The notes below the pieces were generated by a model. That model had not been told where the DNA came from. It saw only the letters and a list, made by a program, of their open reading frames with translations, and searched no databases. From positions 98,784,202-98,848,201 of the forward strand of contig CM042145.1 in assembly GCA_023376005.1 (NCBI GenBank): 64,000 bases of DNA, written 5' to 3'. The position numbers were made by a program, and so were the translations under genes. This stretch comes from Doryteuthis pealeii. Its lineage: Eukaryota; Mollusca; Cephalopoda; Myopsida; Loliginidae. This document shows positions 1 through 9,400 of the stretch, piece by piece (the stretch's first letter is position 1; each line of letters opens with the position of its first letter).

Positions 1-130
1 TTCATAGCCATTACTTTCAGGTTCACTCTGACCCGGAGTGGTAGTACCTGTTGGGGTCCCATCTATGAGTTAAATAGAAAAAGGAGTTTAAAAAATTAGT
101 GGAATGCTGGCTTTTGGAGTCATTCGTATT
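1..130 (-). repeat. A-repeat, 3' part, cut by window edge
   Basis: This is a fragment of the most frequent dispersed repeat here, called the A-repeat. Its forward sense begins with GGTTGGATTTTACGGCATG, passes through CTATTTAACCCATAGATGGG, and continues through a conserved block with a GGTCAGAGTGGACC-like core. The fragment shows the reverse complement of the middle block (GACCCGGAGTGGTAGTACC, then a GGGTCCCATCTATG-like stretch). No coding capacity or transposase is visible, so the family is non-autonomous or unclassified. The left boundary is unknown because the window starts inside it. Confidence 0.75.
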
Positions 131-134
131 TATC

Positions 135-325
135 ATTCATCTAATTATGCAACCTTAGGGCACCCACTTTGGTAATCGTAAGGTTCCAAGTTTGATACCG
201 GTCCTCACCAACCCAGCGCGTAAGTAGTACAGCTTGGTAGGCTAATTTTGGTAAGTTTCTGAGAGCTGACGTGTGGCGCTCCACCTCAGCAATAACCATC
301 TTCTTAGTCAAGCTTAAGCGAAAAG
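135..325 (+). repeat. SINE-G (tRNA-derived), degraded copy
   Basis: This is a decayed member of a tRNA-headed SINE family. A B-box-like TTTGATACC is followed by a body with GTGTGGCGCTCCACCT that also occurs at 36,260 and, in variant form, at 61,310. The A box is eroded, so Pol III activity is unlikely. Fuller copies at 18,473-18,712 and 61,180-61,430 establish the family structure. Confidence 0.6.
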
Positions 326-564
326 ATGATAGACTCCTCGCTGTTCGGTTTATACTGACATTAGGCCATTTAGCAGACGTTATTTTTACTTTAATTAAAC
401 ATTTATTATTATTATTATTAGTTTTTTCTGAGTGACAACAAGTCTCTTCAGGTGTCTAGGACTCTCTGAGAATTCCATCTGATTTCAACAATTTGATTTA
501 GATATGAATATCTAAAGTAAAATAGTTGCAAAAAGATCTGTTTGGTATTATATGCGTTATTCTG

Positions 565-955
565 ACTATTGTCCTCATCTTCATTGTTATCTGACAAACG
601 TTTCGGCCGATGTGCTCTCCGGTATTCTTCAGGTATTTCTTGTCGGACTCGGGAACCTTCTCGGACTCAGGAACCTTCTTTTCGGACTCGGGAACTTCTT
701 GTCGTAATCGGGAACCTTCTTGTTGTAATCAGGAGTCATCACGGAACTTTGAACCTAACCCTTTATTCAGTCCACGGGTTTCTGTTCTCATTCCGCTAAC
801 ATAGCTGGGGTAGAGGCGTTAAGCTGTGTTAATTATTATTCTATGTTACTGCTGCCCTTGAACCAGGATAGAACCTGCAGTTTAGAGATAACTGTCACTT
901 AGAACTGGCTTAACCTAACTCCTTTATCCACTAGGCCATGTGTCCAATTGGACGA
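565..955 (-). repeat. SINE-C (tRNA-headed, internal VNTR), near full length
   Basis: Read on the minus strand, a tRNA-like head comes first: TGGCCTAGTGGATAAAGG as A-box region and GCAGGTTCTATCCTGG as B-box region. The body contains a short variable tandem repeat, with about five copies of a 15-21-bp unit around GAAGGTTCCCGAGTCCGA. The conserved tail carries CGGCCGAAACG and GATGAGGACAATAGTC. Related copies lie near 7.0, 38.1 and 55.0 kb. The open frames over this interval are translations of the VNTR and are not genes. The tail holds a hammerhead-like core (CTGAAGA, stem, GAAAC), treated as a finding. Confidence 0.8.
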
Positions 956-1181
956 ATAACGCAGGTAATACTAATCATCAAGCCTCATCTCAAACATCAG
1001 AGAAATAAATCTGTTTGACCTAAAGATTGGAACCAAACAGATGATACCTCTTACTCCCTTGATCTTATGACTATTTTCTGTTCTCCAAATCAAAAGCCCA
1101 GCTCCACCCTACTTAGTATAATCTTATGTCATGACGTTAGGGAATTGCGTTCATTCTACGTTCATATTTACATTTTTGTGC

Positions 1182-1300
1182 GTTTACAGCCAAGTCACTG
1201 CAAGCATCGGTTCCCGCTAGATCCCCGAAGTTAAGCAGCGATGAATTAGTTCAATATTTAGATGGTATCCATTTAAGCAACACCAGGTACTGTAAATGAC
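1182..1300 (+). repeat. 5S rRNA-like sequence (5S pseudogene or SINE3-type head)
   Basis: These 119 bases match the length and internal landmarks of 5S rRNA. They start with GTTTACAGCCAAGTCAC, have CCGAAGTTAAGCAGCGATGA in the box A region and TTTAGATGG in the box C region, and end with CCAGGTACTGTAAATGA, which pairs with the start. Many positions differ from any functional 5S, including loss of the usual GGGCCTGG segment. A minus-strand copy at 61,475-61,596 shares the same unusual substitutions, so this is a mobile or amplified 5S derivative and not an independently decayed rRNA gene. No T-run terminator follows directly. Confidence 0.75.
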
Positions 1301-1317
1301 TTTATATCAAAATGCTT

Positions 1318-1385
1318 GATTTGGCGTTAAATGACCCGAAAATAGTTGATATGCCGTGAAACAAAAAAATAACCAACCAACCAAC
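1318..1385 (-). repeat. A-repeat terminal fragment
   Basis: This is the reverse complement of the A-repeat terminus: GACCCGAAAATAGTTGATAT, then GCCGTGAAAC and an AACCAACCAACC tail. It lies just beyond the 5S-like sequence. A similar A-repeat/SINE junction occurs at 61,150-61,200. Confidence 0.6.
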
Positions 1386-1435
1386 ATTTTGTGTAGTTGT
1401 TTCTCAAAAGTGTTTTTTCTATGCACACAATCCTG

Positions 1436-1720
1436 GGTAATTCCATGTCAAATCATCCAGGACATATCACCCACGCCTTTCATCTTTCTGAAATTTTGTC
1501 CAAGTATGGAGTATGATAAAGTTAGACATTCCCCAAAATTTGAGTTTTCAATTCCAAAAATTGGCGGAGTTATCTCGATTTTTAGCTCTCCAAATTTGAG
1601 GGGGATCGCGAAAAGTGGCGACTTTTTGTAACCTATTTTTGTCTGTAAAATAAGTTCTAGAGCTTCCCTATTACTGTAAATTGGTTTATAAAAGCATTTT
1701 ACCACAAGGAATCCAAAACT
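1436..1720 (+). mobile_element. One-ended relative of the GGGTAATTCC inverted-repeat element
   Basis: At 1,435 begins TGGGTAATTCCATGTCAAAT, the same 5' end seen as an inverted repeat flanking the 71-bp micro-MITE at 26,550. Here it is followed by about 270 bp of AT-balanced DNA with no matching inverted end in view. It could be the left portion of a longer parent element or a one-ended relic. The antisense frame over this stretch (85 codons) has no recognisable domain. Confidence 0.5.
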
Positions 1721-1861
1721 GCTATCAAAAAAATCTTAAATCCAACCAATTTTAAGTTATTGATGATTTCTGGGGTTATTTCTTACTGGCAAGATCAATA
1801 TCCCAATGTGGCACAATTTTTTTTCTATTATTATTTAAAATTAATTTTTAAACAGATCAAT

Positions 1862-2140
1862 TTTAGTCAAATATGGAACCCGAACAGCTATAACCGCTCC
1901 GGATTAGAGTGTACCTGGAAGTAATAGCAATAAAGGCGTACTCCACATGTCTCATATCTCCAGAACTGGAGACTCGCCATAGTAGACATGAGAGTAATGA
2001 CAATGTAGGCTTACTTTACATTCCATTTACCTAGACCTCCATACCTGGAACCTCTCAATCAGATGCATTTTAATGCCATACGCAGGACACTTCTTTTTGT
2101 TGGGCTGGGGTGGGGATTATTACCTATCTACAGGGTAAGA
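1862..2140 (+). repeat. A-repeat, middle and 3' part
   Basis: This is a diverged plus-strand A-repeat. It has a GGAACCC segment, CCGGATTAGAGTGTACCTGG, a TACTCCACA block and an ATCAGATGCATTTTAATGCC segment equivalent to the conserved 3' block. The middle block appears duplicated, since AGTAATGACAATGTAGGC repeats an upstream motif. The frame running from here to 2,475 has no domain and crosses the boundary into the mariner relic. Confidence 0.55.
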
Positions 2141-2439
2141 ACAGTCAATGTAATCTACATCCCACCAACAGAGCAAGGTTTGATGAAGATGATGGTATTT
2201 TGCCATCGTATTTTCTAAACAATTCTTTTTTTTGCGGGGCCCCAAAAAAGCAATACTTCATACAAATCCTAAATTATTTTAATACTACCACTGGATTTCT
2301 CGTAAAATTCTACCCAAGAAAAGTTTTGTTTGACCTTGCCGAGGGCTTTGCTTTCAAATACATCCCCGGACAGATAGATCGGCAGAGACACCACAAATAT
2401 ACACAGGTAATCCTAAAGGTAAGGTCTCCAAAATATTCA

Positions 2440-2790
2440 GAAATCACAGAAACGTTTATTGTTTATTGTCAATAATCTTTACATCATTTTAAACTTTGAA
2501 CACGTATATATTTAACTACATAATCGCCATTCCAATTGATGCATTTTTATAAGCGCTGTGGCAGTTTTTCTATGCCCATGTCACGCCAGCTAGCCAACAT
2601 GTCGAGGAAGCTTTAAACCTCGTCGTCGTTGCAAACTCCTAACACCACTTATGGACGTTTTTGACAGTCATGCATGACTCGCCATACACTTCCATTAATT
2701 GGCGATGAATTTCAATTAGTTTAATGCCTTTTGCATAGAAATCCTGATTTATTTTAATATTGTTATTGCGAATGTCACGGATATAATTGA
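2440..2790 (-). pseudogene. Internally deleted mariner-like transposase relic, copy 1
   Basis: On the minus strand an N-terminal segment reads EIHRQLMEVYGESCM..VKNVHKW, matching the helix-turn-helix region of mariner transposases. It jumps within a few codons to a C-terminal segment reading LASWRDMGIEKLPQRL, a stop, then KCINWNGDYV, the family C-terminal signature. The catalytic DDD/DDE core of roughly 230 residues is missing. A second copy at 41,055-41,395 has the same N-to-C junction, so the deletion predates spread and the pair are non-autonomous derivatives. Stops and frameshifts make it non-coding now. Terminal repeats are not clearly resolved. Confidence 0.7.
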
Positions 2791-2799
2791 TGTCGTTCC

Positions 2800-3285
2800 C
2801 TGTTATTAATAAAGTTGTTTTGATTGCAATCAGTGTGTGATTCTCTCATTATATTCACAGCTACGATAAATACAATACCGGTGGTCATTATCAAATCGAG
2901 TCAGCATTATTTACATCTTTCTTTTGTTTATGCATCGTCGAACACAGTACCCTGAACAGACATCAATTGATGACATAATTGTGCCCTGCGTCCATAAGTT
3001 CAGCCATTTTGAGTCGTTGACTTTTTTTTTAAAGTAGGAAAAATAAAATAAAATAACGGAACACTAAAAAAGAACCCGAATGTTTACGTGAATGTAAATG
3101 ACGCCAATTTAAAAACAAAACAAAAAAAATGTCGTTCTTTGACTGAAGAACTATTTAAGAGTCGGCCAATTATCGAAGACACCAACAGAGAACACGCAGA
3201 AATCCAGAATTATCACGGGAAAATATGCCTGAGACCATTTCCGGAACCACTAAGAATTGGAACTTATTGCAGATAGTGACAGCAA
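2800..3285. other. Low-copy intergenic DNA, no feature recognised
   Basis: This is AT-rich DNA between the mariner relic and the first AC/AT microsatellite. A 62-codon plus frame from 3,088 is Lys-rich and has no recognisable domain. I see no repeat family or RNA gene. Confidence 0.4.
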
Positions 3286-3289
3286 CGTT

Positions 3290-3290
<1 letters not shown>

Positions 3291-3386
<96 letters not shown>

Positions 3387-3552
3387 TTATATTTTTCCAT
3401 GCTTCTAAGATAACCAAAAAAAGTTTCCCTAATATCCATCATATTGCATATGGATATTTTGTTTTTTATCCTTACCTTATTTTTTTCATGATTCAGAGAC
3501 AACCCCAAAAGTCTCCCAACATCCATCACTCACACACACACACACACACACA

Positions 3553-3630
<78 letters not shown>
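3291..3630. repeat. Paired (AC)n(AT)n microsatellites
   Basis: Two compound tracts, (AC)n then (AT)n at 3,291-3,383 and again at 3,529-3,630, flank about 145 bp of unique DNA. The same order in both suggests duplication of one compound locus. The His-Thr/Ile-Tyr open frames here are microsatellite translations. Confidence 0.95.
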
Positions 3631-3632
<2 letters not shown>

Positions 3633-3660
3633 TTTAACATTTTTGAAAAAACAAATGATG

Positions 3661-3727
3661 TTTATAATTGCTGACAGAAATCTGTTTCGACCGCTTTAAT
3701 AGATCGGTCATCATCAAGAGCAACATA
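3661..3727 (-). ncRNA. Degenerate hammerhead ribozyme-like motif
   Basis: On the minus strand a six-pair stem I (GUUGCU with AGCAAU) abuts a core CUUGAUGAU, a five-pair stem II (GACCG with CGGUC), GAAA, a short stem III (ACAGA with UCUGU) and the cleavage triplet GUC. The order is that of a type I hammerhead. Two extra U residues lie in or next to the CUGAUGA core, so catalysis is doubtful. It sits immediately beside an (AT)n tract, like the better candidate at 43,601. Confidence 0.5.
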
Positions 3728-3956
3728 TGAGAGAAAGACGGGATGAACAACCGTTAGAAGAAAGGGTACAAACAAAATGCTATTATTCAATGCTGGAATT
3801 TTAAAAAATGCGTGTTCTGTGTTAAAAATAAAATAAATTTAATTTTTAAAGATCAGAAGCATTATAGTTCATAATAAAAAAGAGTTTGATGTAAAATTAT
3901 ATAAAAGTGTATAATGAGTATCAAAATTGTTCATGATATATTCAAGAAATAAATAA

Positions 3957-3959
3957 ATT

Positions 3960-3992
<33 letters not shown>

Positions 3993-4413
3993 CGATGGAT
4001 GTTGAGAAACTTTTTGGGTTGTCTTAGAAGTATGGTAAAACATAAGATAAGGAGTAAAAACCAAAATTGAAAGCGATGAATATTGTGTTCTTAAACTTCT
4101 TTATTTATGCAAATATTTCGGGTGACTTCACCCCTTGTCAAAGGTTTCTCCTTATCTGATATTTTTCCATGCTCACTCACAACTGATTTTTTTTTTTTCA
4201 AATTTAAAGAACAACTTGCGAGATGCGCGTGTCTTTGAACTGACACCTTTAAGAAGAAGAAAATCTGAAAAGAACTAAACCTACGAAATTGTTAAGCATA
4301 TTAAATAAACATGATTTGTAAATTTTGTCCTCTTGAAAATTGGCCTTGAAGAGGCAAAGAAAACCGAAATAAATCTATTTCTGATATATTAAAATGTTCA
4401 TATATTTATTAAT

Positions 4414-4490
<77 letters not shown>
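3957..4490. repeat. AT tract, repeat-flanked spacer and (AT)n(GT)n tract
   Basis: Short (AT)n at 3,957-3,992 and (AT)n(GT)n at 4,414-4,487 enclose AT-rich DNA. The intervening sequence holds a second motif with hairpin GGGTG/CACCC followed by GAAATATTTGC on the minus strand near 4,100-4,135. It resembles a hammerhead stem II plus GAAA but lacks an intact CUGANGA, so no RNA gene is called. Confidence 0.7.
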
Positions 4491-4747
4491 ATTAATATAC
4501 TAAAAGATATTTATGATTTCAGTTTGTAAAAAATCAGAGCAACGATTACTTCAAGGTGTATGAATAAAAGAAAGAATGAAAAAAAGAAAGAAAACGACTC
4601 TATCTCATGACTGACTGAATAAAGCCTTTCGCTTGATTTAAAGATTCCGTATTTTACTGGTAAGCAATTAATGATCATTTATAATTATCTAATGCTAGAT
4701 CAAGCGCCAAATTGATTTATATCCTGAATTCTGTCAGTCATAAATCC

Positions 4748-4772
4748 TTATATATATATATATATATATAAT
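4748..4772. repeat. (AT)n microsatellite
   Basis: A pure AT dinucleotide run. It borders the tRNA-like SINE-D region that follows. Confidence 0.9.
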
Positions 4773-4924
4773 CAGGTCACTCTGTTAGTACGCATTCCCA
4801 TGACTGTCCCTCGCCAATACATGAAATTTATAGTCGCGAGACCGACACGAGGAGGTGAGAAAATACACACACACGAACACATACACGCGCGCGCACTCAC
4901 CCATATATATATATACACTTTATC

Positions 4925-5040
4925 TGAGGATCCGGGCGTCCCATCGTAATGCTTAGCAAGCTTGTCTCGCAGATCCATTACTACTGAAGAGCGAATTCGA
5001 TCCTCGCTGGACGAACCATACACCATAACACACACGTCTT
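4925..5040 (+). repeat. SINE-D (tRNA-like) copy
   Basis: The plus strand reads CATCGTAATGCTTAGCAAGC, then CTCGCAGATCC and GCGAATTCGATCCTCGCTGG. This is a tRNA-like fold with the B box GAATTCGATCC. It belongs to the family that forms a four-unit tandem array at 49,915-50,460. Its A box is damaged relative to the GTGGTGTAATGGTTAGC form. Confidence 0.65.
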
Positions 5041-5232
5041 TTGCTCTGGACTGTTTCCTCTGTAATTAAAAAAAAAGATTAGTTTGAAATTCGTTTCAAG
5101 AACACTATTTTGTCATGGGATAGCTATTGTATCTCTTTTCAAGCGTTGATGTAGCTATCTATTCAATTGGCTTTCACTTCCTTCTTCCATATTTACTTAG
5201 TTCAAGACCAATAACAAGATTTATATGTTTGC

Positions 5233-5233
<1 letters not shown>

Positions 5234-5275
<42 letters not shown>

Positions 5276-5279
5276 TATG

Positions 5280-5314
<35 letters not shown>

Positions 5315-5325
5315 TGTATGTATGT
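5234..5325. repeat. (AT)n(GT)n compound microsatellite
   Basis: An AT run to about 5,272 is followed by a GT run with ATGT steps. Both strand translations of this tract give spurious 70-100-codon frames. Confidence 0.95.
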
Positions 5326-5399
5326 ATGTATATGGGATAGAAATGACCACAAACTCATCTGGTAAGGTTTTGGACCGTGGGCAGTGGGAGAAGAGCCTT

Positions 5400-5625
5400 G
5401 CAGGAGGGCACAAAAAAGTTTGAGACCAACTGTATACAGCATGAGCGGTTTAAACGAGATGTTCGCAAGAATAAAGAAGTAGACAATCAAGAGCATCAAA
5501 TCGGTCTACTATGTGACTAGTGTGGAAGGGTATGTCTGAGCAAGGCTGGCCTGATCAGTCACCAAACTGTGCATCGGCGGGATGAACCAATAAAATACCC
5601 TGTGCTCCTGGAAAACTGTAAATGT
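5400..5625 (+). pseudogene. C2H2 zinc-finger remnant, probably LINE-derived
   Basis: One frame reads HERFKRDVRKNKEVDNQEHQ, then GLLCD, a stop, CGRVCLSKAGLISHQTVHRR. The last part is a C2H2 finger with C-x2-C-x12-H-x3-H spacing, interrupted by one stop codon between the two cysteines. The SKAGLxSHxxxH wording is familiar from zinc fingers at the C terminus of some lophotrochozoan non-LTR retrotransposons, which is recollection and not demonstrated here. A minus-strand relative with three fingers lies at 52,250-52,620 (SKAGYVNHRKSH). No upstream reverse transcriptase is visible. Confidence 0.55.
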
Positions 5626-5852
5626 TGATATATATATATATATATATATATATTCCAGTTTTAAAAAAGCCCTGACGATCCTAACGGTGATAATTGATTA
5701 GGCTTACTCAGATTATATTGGTTTTCCAAACCAGCTCCAAACACATTGAGCAGTTTTATATTCATTTATAATTATGTCATATTTGGTTAACTATTTTTAT
5801 CGACAGTCAAAATTGCGGCTCGCTCGATTTTTTGCCTTCTCTGTTAAATCAG

Positions 5853-5904
<52 letters not shown>

Positions 5905-5905
5905 T
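5626..5905. repeat. AT microsatellites flanking a low-copy spacer
   Basis: (AT)n runs lie at 5,626-5,653 and 5,857-5,900. The spacer contains CTGACGATCCTAA paired with TTAGG, which mimics the first half of a hammerhead but has no GAAA strand, so no ribozyme is claimed. Confidence 0.8.
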
Positions 5906-5969
5906 TAGCAAAGACCTCTTTACAGTGTACCCTTTTTTTGATGTGTTATAGTAACACACAAACATGAAA

Positions 5970-6565
5970 TCTTATTATAATGGGGATTATGCGTTTTTCT
6001 GTCTGTAACCAAAACTATATCACTACTCAAGTCATTATTATTTATATCATTCTCCATGATTTTATTTTTATTTAAACCTCAATTATTAATAAAAATTGTT
6101 TTACATTATAAATACTGTTAACCATATCTACATATTAATAACATGCAATTGGATTTATATATACAACAAAATACCGGTTTCCATATGAACGGGAAGGATA
6201 ATTTGCATATTGATATTAAAATTTTATTTTAATAAATATGTGCTTAGTATTATTGATTTCTAATTATTTAGTTTTATCTTAATGAATATGAGCAAAAATC
6301 TCGGGGACAAATCTTAAAAGAAATCCATTGACAAGAAGAAATAACTGTAATTTTATTCTTTACTTCCTATTTTAACTGAATAGTTAAATCAGGAAAATTT
6401 AGCAATGAAAGTTTCAGTTGTTCTATTTTTTATTATACTCACCTCTGTTTCAAATCTTTTTATCTGCATTCTTATTTAGTTTCATTAGCCTTTCTAATTT
6501 AGTATAATATTTTATTACATTAAAACTTAAATACACTTGCACCCGGGGGTGTATATATTTGTTCG
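5970..6565 (+). mobile_element. Helitron-like non-autonomous element, copy 1
   Basis: The element starts TCTTATTATAATGGGGATTA preceded by A, and contains a CTGTCTGTAACC segment. It ends with the short hairpin GCACCCGGGGGTGT followed after about ten AT-rich bases by TTCG and then T. The best copy (12,129-12,756, minus) ends in CTAG|T, the CTRR-type Helitron end, so this copy has a mutated terminus. Helitrons insert between A and T without target duplication, which fits the flanks. There is no Rep or helicase coding. Confidence 0.65.
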
Positions 6566-6980
6566 TTATTATAATATATGTATCTTTAATGTCCATCGTA
6601 ACGATTGCAGTTTCCTTGGAGTCTTAACTTCCGACTTTGGAATAGACTCGTAAATTACTTTCCCTTAGCAATGAAAATCCAACCTTTGAAACTGCTTTTC
6701 CGTTGCACTTAGGGGAAGTGATCAGAGCATTTATTGTTGTCTGTAGTTTATATCAACCTATCACGGGCATTTCAAATGCATTTTCATTAAAAGCACCTTA
6801 AGTAAATTTATTATTACACAAGGATATAAATAAATTTAGTTATGAATCTGTAATTGTGGATTGTGTTTCTTGGGATTTAAGACAAATCCCAATATTCGCA
6901 AGAATTTCTATCGATACTATTGATAATTAGTAGGAAGCGCTCTTCGCATAACGATTATCGTCATGAGAAAAGGACTGAGA
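6566..6980. other. Low-copy intergenic DNA
   Basis: AT-rich sequence without a recognised repeat, gene or RNA. It lies between the Helitron-like element and the SINE-C copy. Confidence 0.4.
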
Positions 6981-6984
6981 ATTA

Positions 6985-7375
6985 TTTGGATTATTCGGAC
7001 TATTGTCCTCATCTTTATTGTTATCTGTACAACGTTACGGTCGATGTGCCCGGCCTTTTTGGGTATTCTTTGCGGATTCGGAAGCCTTCTTGAACTTGGG
7101 AGCCTTCTTTTCGAACTCGAGAACCTTCTTTTCGTAATCGGGAGCCATTATGGAACTTTGAAATCAACCTTTTATTCAATCCACAAGGGTACCCTGTTCT
7201 CATTCCGCTAACCATAGCTGAGGTACAGGTGTTAAGCTGTGTTAATTGGACAAATAGCGTAATAGATAAAGGCGTTGGTTAAGAGTTCTAAGTGGCAGTT
7301 ATCTCTAGGCTGCACATTCAACCCTGGTCAAGGGCAACAGTAACATAGAATAATAAATAACATAATAATAATAAT
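6985..7375 (-). repeat. SINE-C copy with inverted tRNA head
   Basis: The tail and VNTR body lie on the minus strand (CGGACTATTGTCCTCATC through CATTCCGCTAACCATAGC), as in the copy at 565-955. After GTTAAGCTGTGTTAATT the tRNA-like head appears in the opposite orientation: GGACAAATAGCGTAATAG, then TAACATAGAATAATAAATAA on the plus strand. The flanking DNA (ATCAAGCCTCATCTCAAA) is shared with the 565-955 copy, so the two are paralogous and one suffered an inversion of the head. Confidence 0.7.
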
Positions 7376-7669
7376 CCAAATAATAATAATTATCAAGCCT
7401 CATCTCAAAAACTCAGAGAAATAGAAAAAGACTAGTCTACCTGAATTCAAGGTACACATGCAAAATAGCGCGCAAAGATAATATCATTAGAATCGCATTT
7501 AACGTATAAATAGCATTAGATGTCGGAAACTGCCGAAGTAGCCTAACCCTTAGCCTAACCTTAACCCTAGCGTTTCAAAGGTTTCGCGTATTTCCGTGAA
7601 ATGTAATGAAATGCAATGCTTTTTATACGTATTCTAATGATATATTCTTTTGTGCGCTATTGTCCATTA

Positions 7670-7812
7670 GTACCACATTCAAGTTCTGACCGGGTCTGTT
7701 TGCGTTATTACATTGTTCTAATACCCTTGGGAAAGGTATGAATTCAACTATTCTCCCTCCATCTATTGGGTGGACTGGACTCTTTAACCTTGGTATGACA
7801 ACCCCTGCTAGG
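7670..7812 (+). repeat. SINE-B body fragment
   Basis: The stretch matches the SINE-B body: GTCTGTTTGCGTTATTAC, ATACCCTTGGGAAAGGTATG, CTATTCTCCCTCC, then GGACTGGACTCTTTAACC. The tRNA head is missing. The antisense 74-codon frame is incidental. Confidence 0.65.
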
Positions 7813-7954
7813 TTATTCCTCCCCAAGACACGGGATATAAGTAGCACCCCACGGTCTAAACCATATCACGAGACTAGTAATGGTTACGTGTCTAATTTTG
7901 TTAGAGACTAAACGATTTTTGTTGTTCGTACTCGAGTAAACGAGATGACATGCC

Positions 7955-8073
7955 GTATAAATCAGTCAATTATTGTTGACTGAAAAGGAATATCCCTTCA
8001 TTGCCATTACTTCCATATTAACTCTGACCCGGAGTGGTAGTGCTGTTAGGGTCCCATCTATGGGTCAAATAAA
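7955..8073 (-). repeat. A-repeat fragment interrupted by Helitron-like element
   Basis: The reverse complement of the A-repeat middle block (CATTGCCATTACTTCC, GACCCGGAGTGGTAGTG, then a GGTCCCATCTATG-like stretch) stops in GTCAAATAAA exactly where the next element begins with TCTTATTATAATGG. The Helitron-like element therefore inserted into this older repeat. Confidence 0.65.
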
Positions 8074-8608
8074 TCTTATTATAATGGAGATTCGGTGTCT
8101 GTCTGTAACCGAAACTATATCACTGCTTACGTCATTATACCCTTATGAATTGCATAAGTTTATCAAAGAGTATCTCATTTATAGTCAAAATCATTAATAT
8201 ATAGAATAGAATAATCTTATTTATTAATGATATCTCCATGAAAATCTGAGTTACATTTGCCTAAAAAAAGCCCATACTATTAATGCTTTTAAAATCCTGC
8301 AATGTGACTTATATATTACTAAGAAATAAACGTTTACATAATATATGGTGTGGTTAGTTTGCATACTGGTGTTAACAAAATCGGGTTTAATAAATAATTA
8401 CTTGGTATTAATGATTTCTAATATTAATGTTTTATTCTCCAACATATTAAAAATCAATCCTATGAATGGTTTTATATAAAAAAACAATTAAAGTATAATC
8501 AAAATAAGTGTACAACTTTTATATGTGTTCTTATTTAATTTTGTAAGTCTTTCTAATTTAGTATATTTCATTACATTAAAACTAAAATATTCATGCACAT
8601 ATTCTTGT
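8074..8608 (+). mobile_element. Helitron-like non-autonomous element, copy 2
   Basis: It begins TCTTATTATAATGGAGATTC after A and carries CTGTCTGTAACCGAAACTA. The rest follows copies at 5,970 and 12,756 (TTGCATACTGGTGTTAAC, then ATCAATCCTATGAATGG). The 3' hairpin is worn to CATGCACATATTCTTG, so the exact end is approximate. No protein is encoded. Confidence 0.6.
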
Positions 8609-8689
8609 TTGTCAGTTTAAAAATTATTCGTATTTGACAGAACTGTGTGAGAAAAAAATCAAATTAAATCCTAAAAGTAAGCCTGCGGT

Positions 8690-8830
8690 TTCTTGAGTAT
8701 GACACTAAACTGCAACTGATGGTGAGGCTCCAGTTCTAGAAAGTATGGAGTACCCTTCATTGGCATTATCCCAAGGTTCACTCTGATCCAGATTGTTTCT
8801 ATCTGTTAAATTCCTATTCTTCCAGTCAAA
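8690..8830 (-). repeat. A-repeat fragment
   Basis: Reverse-complement A-repeat: AAACTGCAACTGATGGTGAG, TATGGAGTACCCTTCATTGG, then a GATCCAGATTGTTTCTATC-like end. It may be the continuation of the interrupted copy at 7,955. Confidence 0.6.
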
Positions 8831-9321
8831 TAGACCTGTTTCAAAAGTATTCGTATTGTTGTATATATACTTTTCTAGCGTCTGGACTTCGTCTTGGGAC
8901 TTCGTGTCTGGTCTTCCATTGGGAATTTCTCTTTATCAGAAGCCTTGTGTCATTGGTACTTTTTAGATAATAACAAGACTTACTTAGATCATATTTTATT
9001 TCAAAATCCCCACCAGACGACCTGCGCAGATTGAGTCGGGGCGTGAATAACACGACTTACCACCGTCGTGGTCTTTGGCCGAATTAACTAAACAAATCTT
9101 TCTAATCTAAACCGGAAGAGGGTCTTCTCCACCGATTCTCACGGTCATTTCAATTCTTCAAGGCCACCGGCTGAACTTATAACAACCATTTTGGTTTCTA
9201 CACTACTGTACACAAATATTAGGAATCTAATAATTATGTAACAGTATTCGCTATGTTCTATTGAGTATGAATACGTTTTAACAAATTTATTTGACCCATA
9301 CAACAACAAAAAACTCTTAAG

Positions 9322-9400
9322 AAACAACTAGACAAATTTGTAAATATAAACATACAATAAACGCGATTCCCTAACCTCTAGGTATAAAATAACCACAGAT
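9322..9400 (+). repeat. Short dispersed repeat with CGATTCCCTAACCTCTA core
   Basis: The 80-bp segment with TAAATATAAACATACAATAA and CGATTCCCTAACCTCTAGG recurs at 34,690-34,752 and 37,483-37,570. Nothing identifies its class. It is probably the end of an unrecognised element. Confidence 0.5.

Noticed and set aside
1182..1300. Functional 5S rRNA gene
   Set aside because: It lacks conserved 5S segments and shares derived changes with the copy at 61,475.
3225..3631. Overlapping frames of His-Thr and Ile-Tyr repeats
   Set aside because: They are translations of AC and AT microsatellites in several frames, with no other coding signal.
5655..5700. CTGACGA with CCTAA/TTAGG stem as a hammerhead
   Set aside because: No GAAA follows the second stem strand, and stems I and III cannot be drawn.
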